Shown here piece after piece: positions 35,803-48,700 of a stretch of DNA of 64,000 nt. Origin of the DNA: Campylorhamphus procurvoides (taxonomy: Eukaryota > Chordata > Aves > Passeriformes > Dendrocolaptidae). The stretch's first letter is position 1; each line of letters opens with the position of its first letter. The notes below the pieces were generated by a model. That model saw only the letters and a list, made by a program, of their open reading frames with translations. It had not been told where the DNA came from and made no database searches. The position numbers were made by a program, and so were the translations under genes. The stretch is from NCBI GenBank assembly GCA_013396655.1, contig WBMV01008407.1, positions 610,583 through 674,582 of the forward strand, given 5' to 3'.

Positions 35803-38800
35803 AGTACTAAGACCTAAACCTTTGACAGAAAAATGACTTGATCTCATCTTTTCCTGAAAAGGTCTGGGAGTGTATTTCTGGAGAGGGAAATTCATACCTA
35901 AGAATGCAAATGGATTGATCACTCATCTCAAATGGCAAATGCTTTGATATCAGCTGCTGTTTTCCCGGTTTCAGGGCAGGGATCTGAACCTGTAAATTGG
36001 GTGTCATCCATGGTATCTACTCTACTGGCGGGAAGAGAGGGTCCACTCAGCCTATCTGTAAATCATGCTGCCCTCTTACTCATTCAAGCAAATAAAAAAA
36101 AAAGACAAGCAGCTGAAGACTGTATCTGCCTAGTGGTTCCAGCACCTGTCTTAAACACAACTTGGACGTGAGACACATTACTAGGGGAGGTAGGGGCAGG
36201 AGGATAATATTAGGAAAGACTCAATTTTCTTCTGATGTTGAATAATATAAATTTTTTTTCTCTCACTTCTCATAAAACTAAAAAATTCCTTTTCAGGTGG
36301 CCTTTGCACTGACAACTGGTATTAATTACTTAGAAGATTGCTTTGGCCACCTCTTTGAAAACATTTCCATGACAAAGTTATCAAGCAGTGTTTAGTTCAG
36401 GAAGGCACACAGTGTTAAACCTGTGAACTCAGCATTGCAACATTTTGCCACATAACAACCTCTCCCTATAGAAAGACCACAGAAAAGCTCAGGTGTATAG
36501 AATAGCCATTGCTTAATCTTGCATTGCAGTCAGAACTCTCCTCGCTTAAAACCTGTAACCTGTTAATTGCCTTACCCTCATTTATATGATAAGTGGTTCG
36601 TTTCCTTTATTGTGATTGAATCCCCTCCCTATATTACAAGAAAACTGGAGCTGCAGACAGTGCTTGATTGGATTTCATTGCTGTAGGCCATTTCTTAAAC
36701 AGGTTACAGGTTGACAAACATAGAAGTGGGATCAATATCCATCCTTTGCCTCATTGACAAGCTAATCTTTTCAGTAAACATTTCATCAGTACCTGCCATT
36801 TGTATACATACCTGTCTCATGAGGATGGAGAAAGCTCTGCTTTATAAGGTTTAGGTAACTTATAAATGAAAAGACAAGAATATAAATTGGGCAAATCATC
36901 AAGAGTGCATTTTTAGGAAAACAGCCTTTCATTGCCTGCAGAATATAACCAAACACATTTCCAACAACTCTTAATTTTAATTAGGTTGAATTACATTCAG
37001 ACCTGGTGTCAGCTTCTTGTTTTTTAACTCAGCTTGTACTGCTCTCTTGGAAAGGTCTGCCCCTCAGCCCAAAATCTCACATTTGCCAGAGCTGAAGATA
37101 TTAAATGAGCTCAGCAAAGGTAACAGGGGAACCAAAGTGTCCTTTTTCCGTATGTGGGGCCTGTCCACTTTTTGCCTTCTCTTCCACTCCAGTGAAGATG
37201 AGAAGGGTCACCACACTCAGTAAATATTCCTCTCTTATCAGAGCTAACTACTATTTTGAGTGGGGACTGAAGCTGAGGCTCTACTAATAATTTAAAATTC
37301 ATGAGTCGTACTCCAAATGAAAGCAAGAGTGTTATGTTAAATGTATTTGGAGACTTCTTTTTTTGTTTGCTTTCGTGTCACCTGTTGAAGCCTCCTTCCC
37401 CCACAAGACATGGGCTAGAAACTGGCATTGTCTCTGACATAAATAAGGGCCAAGACAATCACTATATTTAGGCTTCTCATACAGTCCTGTGTATTAGAGT
37501 TGCATGGCTGAATGACAAATGCTGAAAAAATTGGTGATGCTGAATTTCAGTCTAACCTGAGACAGAGCATGAACATGTTCCCAGCAGGGTCTGGGGTGGA
37601 GGAAAATGAACAGTAAACATGACACTTTGGGTTTACAAGAAAATAAAGTAATTCTGCTGTGGATACTTTAGTAATAAATTTATTATTATCCCCTGGTCTT
37701 TACTGTTAACCAAAAAGTAAATATTAGTAATGAAAACTGGTGATTAATTTCTTTTACTAGCTTCTAGGATCCAAAGCTACCACCAGCAGTGCTAGAGGAC
37801 TGCACTATTTCCGCTTGCACTTCTGAAACACAGCCAATAGAAGGATGCAATCATGAAAACCACTCCTTTCCAGGGAGAAGTCTCCCTTCTTTGCTCACAA
37901 AGGCCAACAGCAGTGGGTGTGCTGGTGCAAAGTGTCCACTGGTGCACGTGCTACTTTATCTAAGCTGTTTCTGTTTACAGTTACAGGACTTGACATTCCT
38001 TTAGCTTTAGGCAACATTAAGGCTTCTGGACCATTTCCACATAGAACTGCCAGCAAGTGCCAGGATGTGTGATACCAGTTCTCTGCACTCATATCAATAC
38101 ATCTGAGTACTGCACCAGCTCTGCTTATGGTGATGTTTTTCTTTTGGACATCTTTAATTTGCCATCTTGCAAAGTTCTGCAAACCAGAAAAGTCCCCTGC
38201 CATAATTTTGGAGGCAGACTGTTTCTTCGATTTCTCACTAACTTTCCTGTTTCTTTTTTTCTGTGACATAAAGAAACTCTACAAAGCCACACCGTAACAC
38301 TTCCCAGTCAAATAAATTTGGTAGACAGTAGAATATATTAGGGGTGCAGAGTTCTCTAGGTGTAACTTCACTGACACCACTGAAGTAACACTAAAAATAT
38401 TTTGGTCCTGTATCTTGCTAATGAAAAGTGAGGTGATACCAGTACTGAGTGCTTGAGGAACGAGAACAGAGAAATAGTGGGGCAGTGTAAAGGTCAGGAG
38501 AACACATACAGAGTCCCCTTTCTTCCCAGGGCAGTGTTTCAATATGTCTTTTAAAATACATAGGAACTAACTGCAACACAGCTCCAATGTCTGTTCTATC
38601 ATCTGTATAATGTTAGGAAGAGCAAGTGGAAAGCAAGAGGTGAGTTAATGTTCAACAGTCTGGGAAAGGATTGAATACAACACTATTTCACAGCCTATTG
38701 GATGCCCTCTTTCCTCATATTAAGCTGGTCCATGCAGGTCTGAGAACTTTTGTTTTCTAACCTTTTCAGTTAGCAGAAGCAGTGTTAGGATACATCTTTT

Positions 38801-40822
38801 ATTTGATGTGCAGACTAGAATATAAATGTAATAGGGAAAAAAAAAATTCCCATACCCATAGGTTAATTGCTAGTAAATGTTGCTCAAGTGATTCTGGATA
38901 TGTTGATTAATGGCTTCAGTGAGCAGAAGAAAAATAGCTAGGCTGCTGGGAAGATCATTAGCAATTTTAACTCCTCAGCTATTGTGGTGGGCACAGAGAA
39001 ACAATTCCTAACATATACAATACATTTTGCTGTGTACAATGACACACTAAAACAACAGTTATAGTAGGGCAGAAACAATCACTGAGTTTTTCTTGAATTC
39101 AATTCTATAGAAGTTTTCAAGACAAAGGGAGAGACAGAGAGAAGAAATTTATTTTTTTCTTCTTTTTCTAAAGCTTTTGGTCACATCCTTGATAAATGCG
39201 TGGAAGATTTTATACAAAAATGCAAATATTCAGATCTGCTATTTAAATCCTGACATATGAAAGAGGAGAGGGACAGAGTTTCTTTGTGAAAGGTACATGC
39301 TGGCGAGCAGACCATGTTCTACCTTGTACAGGCACAGCAATATTAAGCAGTGTTTTGCAACAGCACAAAGCTCGTAGTCCAGTGGCTGAGGAAAAGAATG
39401 ATGAGCTTTCAAGCTGCTTCTGGTCTTTCAAAGCTCTGAATATCATAGCCTCCCTCGGAGCATCCAGGAGACCATGGCGCTTGTGGGAATTCATGACAAT
39501 ACTTATCCTTACCCACAGTGACTGCAGACTCTGATGGTGCCACAGTGCCTATTGAAGTATCAGGGAGGAAATCTCACAGCAGTCACAAGAGCTCTTACAG
39601 ACCATTTCAGGCCATTTACACTGCTTAAAACCAGGGCAGGGTTCCAACATCAGCTTTCAGATAGATACCGAACTCCACAAACATAACCATAAATTACCTT
39701 TTTCTAAACAAGTCCTCAGTAAAGAAGGAAAGCATCACCTTCAGGCTGACTCTTCCTAGTAAGGCTTCTACAGGCTGGAGCACAGCCCCACAAACACCTG
39801 AAAGACTGCACCCAGGAGAATGGGAGAATAAGAAGCTGAGCTAAGAAGAAAGGTCATAAAAAACACACCTGTGTACATGGCAGTGAACATTGTTTTGCTC
39901 AGGTATGAGGCAGCCTCCAGAAATTATGATTGTTTTCCTTGAAATTACGTACCTTTCAGCTGACTGTGTCATAGGTAGGGTGTGTTGGTACAGAAGTCTG
40001 CCAAAATGAACTCTATATTGCTGGATGCTCTTTCTGGGCCCTAAGTATACTCTACTCAGTTCAGGTACACCTGAAGCATCACCTCAGTCTGCTCCACTGC
40101 ATGAACTAGACGTGCACTGAATGATCCTTTGCAGTCCTGCTGATGTTTTCCTCAATCTTCCCTTATTCTTTGGGCCACTTGCCACCTTCAGGTCTAGGAA
40201 CTTCACAACAACTTCTGTCCATCAGACTATAAACAGTAGCATAAGGTGATACACTCTCATCAACAGTCATAGCTGTCTCCTGGATTACTGTTTGGTAAGC
40301 CCTGGTCTAGGATATAAGCACCATATAAATCCTTTATGAAGCATCCTTAATGCTCAGAGCTCTCTCTTCCTGCCTTTTTTCTGTGCTAGCTGAGAAAAAC
40401 TTGTGACACCTACCATCAGAGAATCCATGATCCATATTAGCATTCAAATCCCAGGAGGGGAAAATAAAACAATCCTGAATGGCAAGGGAAAAAGGGTGGC
40501 AAGAAGCTGAAGGCTATATCTGGCTGATAATGAGACAAGTACAATTGTAGCAGGCTCCTGGAAGGCTCATCAAGAACAATTCCTCACATGGCTTCAGAAA
40601 ATATGCAACAGGAAATTACAGCCTGAAGGCACTGTGTTCACTAGCAATTCCCAGCTACGAAAGGCAGAGAACATAAACCAAAATAATTGAATAAGACTAT
40701 TTGAGCTTTACATGCAAGCTCTGCACTTGCCAAGGGAAGTGGGCAAGCAGCCAAAAGGGACACAATATATCACTAATTATCAAATATAGGAGAGAAATAA
40801 CATGCTTGCTGGAGAAACAATT
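35803..40822. other. Gene-poor stretch
   Basis: Mixed AT-rich sequence. The 124-codon minus frame at 37895-38269 shows no domain. No exon or repeat family was recognised. Confidence 0.55.
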
Positions 40823-40998
40823 CATGGAAACATAGAATTATAGTATTTTTTAGGTTGAAAATAATCTTTAACACTATTGAGTCCAGACATTAACCCAGCA
40901 TTGCCTAGTTCACAAATAAACCACATCCCTAAAATCCACATCTACACCTCTTTTAAATATCTCTAGGGGTGGTGACTCAACACATTTTCCACAATGTA
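40823..40998 (-). mobile_element. CR1 LINE 3' fragment
   Basis: It includes catagaattatagta, gagtccagacattaacccag, ccacatctacacctctttt and ggggtggtgactcaacaca. These are typical phrases of reverse-oriented CR1 3' ends. Confidence 0.88.
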
Positions 40999-41739
40999 AC
41001 TCGGTCTGGACTGAGGCACTTGTTAATGTATCTATGATAAAAAGAAGGGGGAAATCCTCTCATTCTTCTTACACTGCCATAACTTTTGTATTCATGTTCT
41101 AAGAGGGACTCAGCCTGTGCACAACATGGACAGAAAGCAAGGCACTGCAAGCTGTTTGTGCTGTGGAACATACAGGGTAGGTCATTATATGCAGGGGCAT
41201 TATATTGCCCCTGTCATACCCCTTCTTGGCAATACCCCACCCGCAGCCAGCTCAGTGTTGCAGGGTATTTCTTCTCTATTTTGCACAAAGCCCAAGTAAG
41301 TGGTGGGGAATGAAGAAAAGGGAAGCAGAAGGAGTGGGAAAGCCATCTACATCCCCTGTGCGGCCATGCAGGACACTGCTCTCCCTCAGGTGGGGAGAAG
41401 CACTACAGATCCAGCCAAGCCACTCAGACGCAGCGTTCCAGACTGCGGTCCTGCTAACAGGGGGAAGTGATTCCCTCTGGAGCTGTGGCCACTGATCTCC
41501 TCCTCTGTGTCCTTCCACTCCCAGCGCATTGACAGACCCCCATCAGTACATGTACAGGGATCCGGCACCTTCATCTCCCCGTGCCCAAGGCCAGAGAGGG
41601 CGTTTGGTTAGAGCCAAGACCACAAAACAACACCGGCAACTGTGTCTAGCCGGGACGCTGCAATAAGCAAGCTTTCTGTGCCACGAATTTCCGTGTTACT
41701 ACTTTTATTTTCCCTGGCATTGAAGCTTAACGTCAGTTT
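40999..41739. other. Between a CR1 fragment and a CpG-rich block, no gene recognised
   Basis: GC rises steadily toward 41740. Overlapping short frames on both strands are unconvincing. Confidence 0.5.
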
Positions 41740-41985
41740 GGGATGCAGGCGCGGACGGAGCAGCAGCCCCGGAGCCACAGCTGGGGGCTCGCCGAAACAA
41801 AAGGGGACGGAACACAAACCCACTCCCTGTTCCCATCACTGGGATGGGCTCGGGGGATGGTTCGCTCCCAAATGGCATTTTGGGCGGGAGCGCGGGGCGC
41901 GGCTGCCCCCTGCCGGCGGGAGAGGGACGGGCAGGCGGGCACCCCCGGCAGCGAGCTGGCAGGCCATCCTCAAACCCCGACAACT
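41740..41985. promoter_or_regulatory. Small CpG-rich island
   Basis: About 20 CpG dinucleotides fall in roughly 245 bases, against very few elsewhere in the window, in blocks such as gggcgggagcgcggggcgcg. Such islands often mark promoters in vertebrates. No exon was recognised on either side; frames of 70-120 codons here reflect GC content. It could instead be part of an uncatalogued repeat next to the CR1 copy at 42010. Confidence 0.45.
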
Positions 41986-42009
41986 CAGTCCCAAAGAAGG
42001 GGATACCTG

Positions 42010-42585
42010 ACGGAAAGGCTGGGGCTGGAAGGGACCTTGAAGCTCATCTGGTTCCAAACCCCCCTAAACACATTCCACTAGACCAGCCTGGCTCTGAACA
42101 CTTCCCGGGATGGGGCAGCTGCAGCTTGTCTGGACAGGACAACCTGTTCCAGCGCCTCTCACACCAAAGATACGCCTCTTTTCCTGATATCTAACCTAAG
42201 CCCACCATCTGTCAGTTTTAAGCCATTATCCCTATCACTACAGGCCCTTGCAGTCCCTCTCCAGACCTCTTGCAGAAAGCTGCAGTCTCCCAGGAGCCTT
42301 CTTTTCTCCGGGCTGAACAACCCCAGCTCTCTCAGCTTGCCTCTTGGAGAGGTGTTGCAGCCCTCTGATCACATTCGTGGTCTCCCCTGGACTCACTACG
42401 ACAGGTCCATATCCTTCTTACACTGGTGGCCACAGGGCTGCATTCAGTACTCCAGGGGGGTATCACCTGAGTAGAGTGGGAGAACCCCCTCCCTTGACCT
42501 GCTGGCCAGACTGCTTTTGATGCAGCCCAGGACACAGATGCTTTCCGGGCTGTGAGCACGTGTTATTGGGTGTTGTTGAGCTTTC
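42010..42585 (-). mobile_element. CR1 LINE, longer 3' fragment
   Basis: It runs from gctggaagggaccttgaagc through a CR1 block with gggctgaacaaccccagctc and ctgctggccagactgctttt. It is about 575 bases, minus orientation, 5'-truncated and directly beside the CpG-rich block at 41740-41985. Its reading frame is broken. Confidence 0.88.
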
Positions 42586-44090
42586 TAGTCAACCCATGCT
42601 CTCAAGTCTCCTCAGGGAGTGGTTTTGTCCTTTTGGGAATATAAAGCAGAGAAACTGACAAGTTAAAATCTTGAATGCAGACATCCCTTTTTGGCATCTT
42701 TTAAAGACCAGGGTTTGTTCTTCCCCAAGTACTTGTTCATCATTCAAACCAGACAACTGGAAATGAAGCCTCAGACCACCTAGAATTCCTCCTCTGCTTC
42801 TTCCTCCTCCTCATTCTCCTACTGCTGCTGCCAAAAGACCTCAGAAACCATCTGCAGGCCTCTAAAGATAGGTATTTTCCTCTGGTATCAGAGCTGACAG
42901 TTTCTTCTAATCTTTGTTCCCAGGGTTTGTAAAACCCTGTCTGAGGAAGCTCTTGAACATCTTGGTTTGGTCTAACATGACAGGAGATAACTTTTCTTTG
43001 CCACTTTCAATCTCCACAACTCTCCAAGATGTGGTAGAGAGTGGAGCAATACACCAGGTAGTCTTTTAATACAGATGGCTGCTAAGTCAATTTTCAGTGT
43101 ACAATTCCCAAAAATCACATGGCTTTCAAGCGAGTCACATGAGCAACGTTACCCTTCCCTTTGCACTTGGACTCCTACATACAGCATGATTTGCTGCACA
43201 GCGAGAGTTCACTTGCAGAAGTTATTGACATTGTAATTTTGGGTCATGAAGAATTAAATTAACAGCTTGGGGGTTTTTAATTGTTACAATCATACTTACT
43301 TGCATGGATTCTTTGTGGAGTGCATGAAGAATGCATTGAGGCTGTTTGAGTAGCTTTGTGCTTCTTCCATGTCCAATTACCTCTGATGCCCCCTCAAAAC
43401 ACTCTGTCTAAAAATCCCCAAAAGTTCACTTGCCGTTAACATTTTAAATAAAGATAACTACAAGCTTTGTTTTTTGGCCTCTTTACCTATCTTCCCAGCT
43501 CTCTCTGATATTAAAATAAAACCTAGGTGGCAGCAGAGAGAGATTCTGACTTGACTCACTCAACTAGGACATATACAGTTTTACATGAACTATTCTAGGA
43601 ATTATAAAGCCAATAGCATGCATGTCATTAGGAAAAAAACCAGAGTATTTTAATACCACTACTTTTTTTAACATCAGCTTTTAGCTTTACGTCAGTTGCA
43701 GAAAGCCTATATTTTTAGTTTTTTTAGAAAGCCCTGTTTTTATTCCCACCTCCCTTGTCAGCTGAGGGTTGAAAGGAGGAAGGTCCCAAGGCTGCAGTTA
43801 CTGAAACACACGCGCCCGAGTGGGAGTCGAGTGGGTATTCTTTACTGACAACACGTCAGCCGAGAGGGAGCAGCAGAAATCAAATGAGATACAAAGCAGG
43901 AGTTCGAGAAAGAGGTACGCCTCTTCAGCTTCAACTGTTACCTCAATCTTCAGATAAAGGGATGATTTATGATCTGCTCTCTGATTTATCCTTTCTTAGA
44001 AGGTCTCTTTTCTTTCCTGGATTAGAATACTTGCTTCTTTTATTTGCCCCACGTTGCAAAAATAATAATGTCATATGTTAATGTCCTGTA
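42586..44090. other. Intergenic, downstream of GLIPR2
   Basis: No exon was recognised. A small CpG-bearing patch at about 43800-43870 (cacgcgcccgagtgggagtc) might be a repeat fragment, but I cannot name it. Confidence 0.5.
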
Positions 44091-44096
44091 AATAAA
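44091..44096 (+). terminator. Plus-strand poly(A)-like signal
   Basis: AATAAA follows tcctgt, 60 bases from the minus-strand signal of GLIPR2. A plus-strand transcript ending here is possible, but no gene was recognised. Confidence 0.25.
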
Positions 44097-44155
44097 ATTT
44101 GAATATTATTCAACAAAGAATCAGCAAAGGTTTGAGTAGTTCATATTCAAAAATA

Positions 44156-44161
44156 TTTATT
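44156..44161 (-). terminator. GLIPR2: Candidate poly(A) signal of GLIPR2
   Basis: AATAAA on the minus strand lies about 1.39 kb past the stop codon. A second AATAAA at 44257-44262 (minus) could give a slightly shorter 3' UTR. Which one is used cannot be told from the sequence. Confidence 0.45.
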
Positions 44162-45547
44162 TTTCAGTTGTTCATGGTATGTGCCAAATGCTTGGTCACA
44201 GCAAAAAATTGTAACAAACAGCAGCACAGTGACATATAATCAAGCCAGAACAGTTCAGTTTATTACAACTGTGTAATCAAAAAGAAGCATTTCTGTAATG
44301 GTACTCTTCATGAACCAAATTAAGGCATACAGAATCTCAGCAAAAGTCAAAAGAAACATTTAAAAAGAAAAAAAAAGCAAACAAATTAAATGACTGTATA
44401 TGGATGTGGCCAAAATGGCCCAAGCCACATTTCATTAGTGTCCTCAGAATTTTTCCTTGGCTTCTTATTAAGGAAATTAAGTCTTCATTTTTCCAAGGCA
44501 TCAATCCAGCATATGAAATACTACTATTATTGAATGATATGAACAAAGAGCAAACATCTCTTAGTCATGACCATATGAATACCTCCTACTGTGACATTAT
44601 TAAAGGAGACGAGATGATTTGGGAATGTTATTGTCTGTATAGCATGACACCGGTGAAAGATATTCCTTAGGAAATAAAAATAAGTTACTGACAAATAAAA
44701 TCCAAAGTGCACTGTCAGAGAAACTGTTTTGCACATAAATATCAAAAAGTATTATCTTACTTTTCTGTAATGGAAGTAAACAGTTTGATTATAAGACAAG
44801 GTACATACTGTAAACTGTAAGATGGACTTTGAACTTGAAATACAGTCATCTCAAACATATTTTATATATTAGCACCTAAAATAGGATTTAAACAATTTTA
44901 GTAGATTTCGGCTCATGCATTAGTTATGGTTTGCTTGATGGATACAATTTTTCAGCATCATTTTAGTGTTCTGCGAGATCTTCTTAATCAAAACACACAG
45001 GCCTGATGCCACTGCAGTTTACACGCATACCTCTCATACAGGAAGTTTGCATATGTTCCATCTGCAGAGAAAAGGTTCCACAGTAACAGGAGGCAAAGAC
45101 AGAGGAAAGAAGTTAGTTATCAAAAAGTACTGGAAAACTGATACGCTCAAGTATAAACTCATAATTACAGGCCAGTATCTTCAGTTTACAGAAGGCTATA
45201 AATTCGCTTGTTAAGAATAAAAATAAAGAAAAAGACATCCAACATGTGCTTACTCACATGCTGACACAGAGCTCACGCAAACTATTAAAAAAACCCCAAG
45301 AAACAAAAAAAATGCTGCTTATACTTCATCCTCACATAAACTGAGGCCCCCTCAGAAGCAACAAGGACCTAATGTGCAGATTGACTCAAGCAACACAGAA
45401 CTGTTTCCTCTGTAATGAGGAGTGAACAGCAGTATCAAACAGGAAATTTCATTGTATCAGGCTTCATTTCAAACACTGTTAGGTCCAAAACCAGGTTCAC
45501 TTGTCATTAAGCAATAAGACTACCTTAAATTTAAAAAAAAAAGAAAG
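44162..45547 (-). other. GLIPR2: Probable GLIPR2 3' UTR
   Basis: This is AT-rich sequence between the GLIPR2 stop and the candidate poly(A) signals. It contains no supported coding sequence; open frames on either strand here look like chance. Confidence 0.5.
44257..44262 (-). terminator. GLIPR2: Alternative poly(A) signal of GLIPR2
   Basis: On the minus strand this reads AATAAA within gtaataaactg, about 1.29 kb past the GLIPR2 stop. It is an alternative to the signal at 44156-44161. Confidence 0.35.
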
Positions 45548-45708
45548 TCATTTTCTTGGAGGAAGGACATTTTCTTCATAATAGCCTGGATTTACAACAT
45601 TTCCAGCAGGATCATATCTAGCCACCACAAACGTTGAGCCGTCACTAGCAGATGCTTTTCCGACTCCCATCTTTTTTGTGTTCTTCCAAACCATTGCTGT
45701 GAAGTGAC
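45548..45708 (-). CDS. GLIPR2: GLIPR2 coding exon 5 and stop
   Basis: This exon encodes [19 protein letters not shown] to the C-terminal ENVLPPRK, with stop codon TGA at 45548-45550, and includes His103. The acceptor's pyrimidine tract is a (CT)n microsatellite, which reads as GA on the plus strand at 45711-45727. Confidence 0.96.
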
Positions 45709-48700
45709 CTGAAGAGAGAGAGAGAGAAACATAGGCATTCACTTTAGGTAGTCAATCTGTAACATTCCCTTTAACATGTGAGGTGCTCAGAAAGAAAGAA
45801 CAATACAAAGCTGCTTCTTCGTCTAACAGGAGAACAAGCTAAGGACATGAAAAAGAACCCTACATTTTCATTTTGTCTTGAAAAACCCTGATCGGGTTCC
45901 ATACTACTATTCCCATTTCCATGTCCTATATCCAAATAAGAGTATCTAGTCAGAGAATCATGAAAGAAGTAGTTTGCTACGTATTTGACCTAAAATTCAA
46001 CAAATATATCATGGTCTTTTACTCTCTGCAGTGTGAACAGCAGTTCTGAGAGTGACTATTATTTATTTGCTTTAACCATCTCATACTCCCCCATGTGTTT
46101 GCATGTGCAACTGTTAAAAAGAACACTGTTTTTGTGGCTTCTTCTGCCTAATTTAATAGCCACCTCTGCATTGTGCTGTTCATCAGTTGTTCCTTCTATG
46201 CACAGACTAATCCCATGGGAGAAAAATGTGATTTTCGTCATCTGAAACAACCTCAGACATCTCTCTTGCATGAGCATTATTCAAGAACAATGTCCTTAAG
46301 TTCATTCTGCACCAGATTGTCAATATGCAGCCAACAGCCTCTTCCTGATCTCCAAATTTTAAGTGAAGTGATCTCTGTGAGCAGAGTGATATCATTCAGT
46401 AGAAATCACATGTCAATATAAAAAACACAGTACATTTAGTAAGACATCATAAAATTCCAATTTAGTATTTCCTATAAATTCATTTGCCTTAAAAACAAGT
46501 TGCCTGTTAAAAACTTTGGATTTGGAGGATATATACAGTAATAAAAAAGCCAATAAATGCTGCTTTCTTTCTCATTTCTGTTTCGTTTTATCCTTCTGTC
46601 AGTTTTTAACATAAAACTTTAGGGAAATTATTTTTCCCCCCAGCCTAATATTTTTTCTAAGAAAAAAGGTAGATTTTTGAAAAAAATATCAAACAAGTTA
46701 GCTAGGCAATTTCTTAAAATAGAAGCGGTGTTTTTGAAAAGACAGTCTGAACTTACCTGTCCCAGAAGAAAACCCTGGGTTTTGAAAGCTGTAATTTTTT
46801 ATTTCACTGTACCATCTGTCAGCTACATCCTTTCCTGAAAGACAAAAGACATGTGCTGTGGAATCATGATATAAACCCAGAACTGTAGCTCACTTACAGC
46901 CTGACCAGCAAGATCTTCTGTTAACAGCTAGCAAGAACTTCTAGAAACATGAAGAAAGAGTCCTTTTCCTCAAAAGGGTTTTTGAGATGTAGGTAACATG
47001 GTAGTATATACAAGTAACAAAGTCTTTTCACAATAGCTATTGCTATCTTTATCATAGAATGGCAAAGGTTTGAAAAGACCTTTAAGATCATCAAGTCCAA
47101 CCACTGTCAAATCCACCACTAAACTATGGCCTTAAGTGCCAATTTTTCCTCATATCCATTCAAACCTTCCCTGGCACAACTTGAGGTCTTTTCCTCTCAT
47201 CCTATTCTTTGTTACCTGGGAGAAGAGACTGACCCTCATTTTGCCAAAACCACCTTTCAGGTAGTTACAGAGAGCGGGAAGATCTCCTTTGAGCCTCCTC
47301 TTCTTCAGGACAAACAACCCCAGCTCCCTCAGCCACTCCAGGCTGTGCTCCAGACTCATAACCAGCTTAGGACACACTCCAGCACCTCAGTGTCCTTCTT
47401 GTAGTGAGGAACCCAAAACTGAACAGCATTCGAGGTGAGGCCTCACTAGTGCCAAGTATGGGCAGATACTCACTTCCCTTATCCTGCTGGCCACAGTGTT
47501 ACGGATGCAGGCCAGGATGCCATTGTCCTTCTTGGCCACCAGGACACACTGCTGGCTCATATTCAGCTGGTTGTCAACCAGGTCCTTTTCCACCAGGCAG
47601 TTTCTCAGCTACTGTTCCTATTTATTAATTTACTAAGTTACTAATTAGTCCAATTCTTTCAGTTAAGCAACTCATGCCACCAATGCCATCAATGATTTCA
47701 GCTCTGCTTGACACAAACACAGGCCATCAGTTTCTGTACTGGAGAATCAGGGAACATGTGTCCGGCAGAGCCTGGGCAGGCAACCCACAAAACAATTTTA
47801 GAACTACATAGAGTTCATCCTGTTCAGGGAAGATCTCTGCAGCAAGGTGCTTGCCTGGTAGGACAGAGCTGATGATGAGTGCTATACTATCAACAACAGA
47901 TCAGGAAACAGGACCATTCATCAATTCTCACTTTACAAGGCTGAAGTTAGAAAACCCTTTTAGTTCTCAAAGAAACATTTGGAAATCTTAACACATTCAA
48001 TTTACATTTTTTTTCTGCTCAGAACCTTCTGTAACTTTCAGCTTGGAAGGCAATGAAGACACATTTCCCTCATCTTGGATGAGTGCTTCTCTTGTTAGGC
48101 TTCTACATAGAGCTTTCACCAGATCCTTCCTCTGGAAATGTGTTTGAAAATGCCTAAGCATGGCAGATTTTCTAAGCAAAAGGGCACAGGGGCCTGTTCC
48201 ACATAGAGGGCTCCCACCTATGGATGCAGGTGGATGAAGATATTGCCTTACAGCTCCAAATAAACCAAAGGAAGATGACACTTCAGATGTCCTCCAGTTT
48301 CCCATGTCCTCATCAGCATTGAATACTTTAGATTTCTGAGTGAATTTATTTTTAGTTGTTCCTACTTAGCACTTCAGCCATCGTGATGGTCCATTTTGAG
48401 ACACTATAACTCAAGGTACTACAGTCAGAAACCTCTAATATACATGCTTAGGAGCTGCTTCTGTGTGGAAGTCTGTGTGTCCAGCACTGTCTCAACCCAC
48501 CAAAGGCTTTCAATGACAACAGCTGTATAAGGACTATGACTATATCCAGAGATGTAGCTCAGACCAGAATTTGCAGATGCTATGCAGTCAAAAGTCAAAT
48601 GTTACTTCTTTTCCATTATTGGTTGTTAGGAAATTTTTGTGTCAAACACTTGGGGGGACGAGGCATGAAAGGGGTCAGGTTTTCCCCCGAGCTACATCAA

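Noticed and set aside
37895..38269. 124-codon minus frame with a Lys/Arg-rich start
   Set aside because: No recognisable domain and no promoter or splice context; the frame length is within chance for this much sequence.
41642..42194. Frames of 112-122 codons on the plus strand
   Set aside because: They cross the CpG-rich block and run to the edge of, or into, the CR1 copy. High GC removes stop codons; there is no domain.
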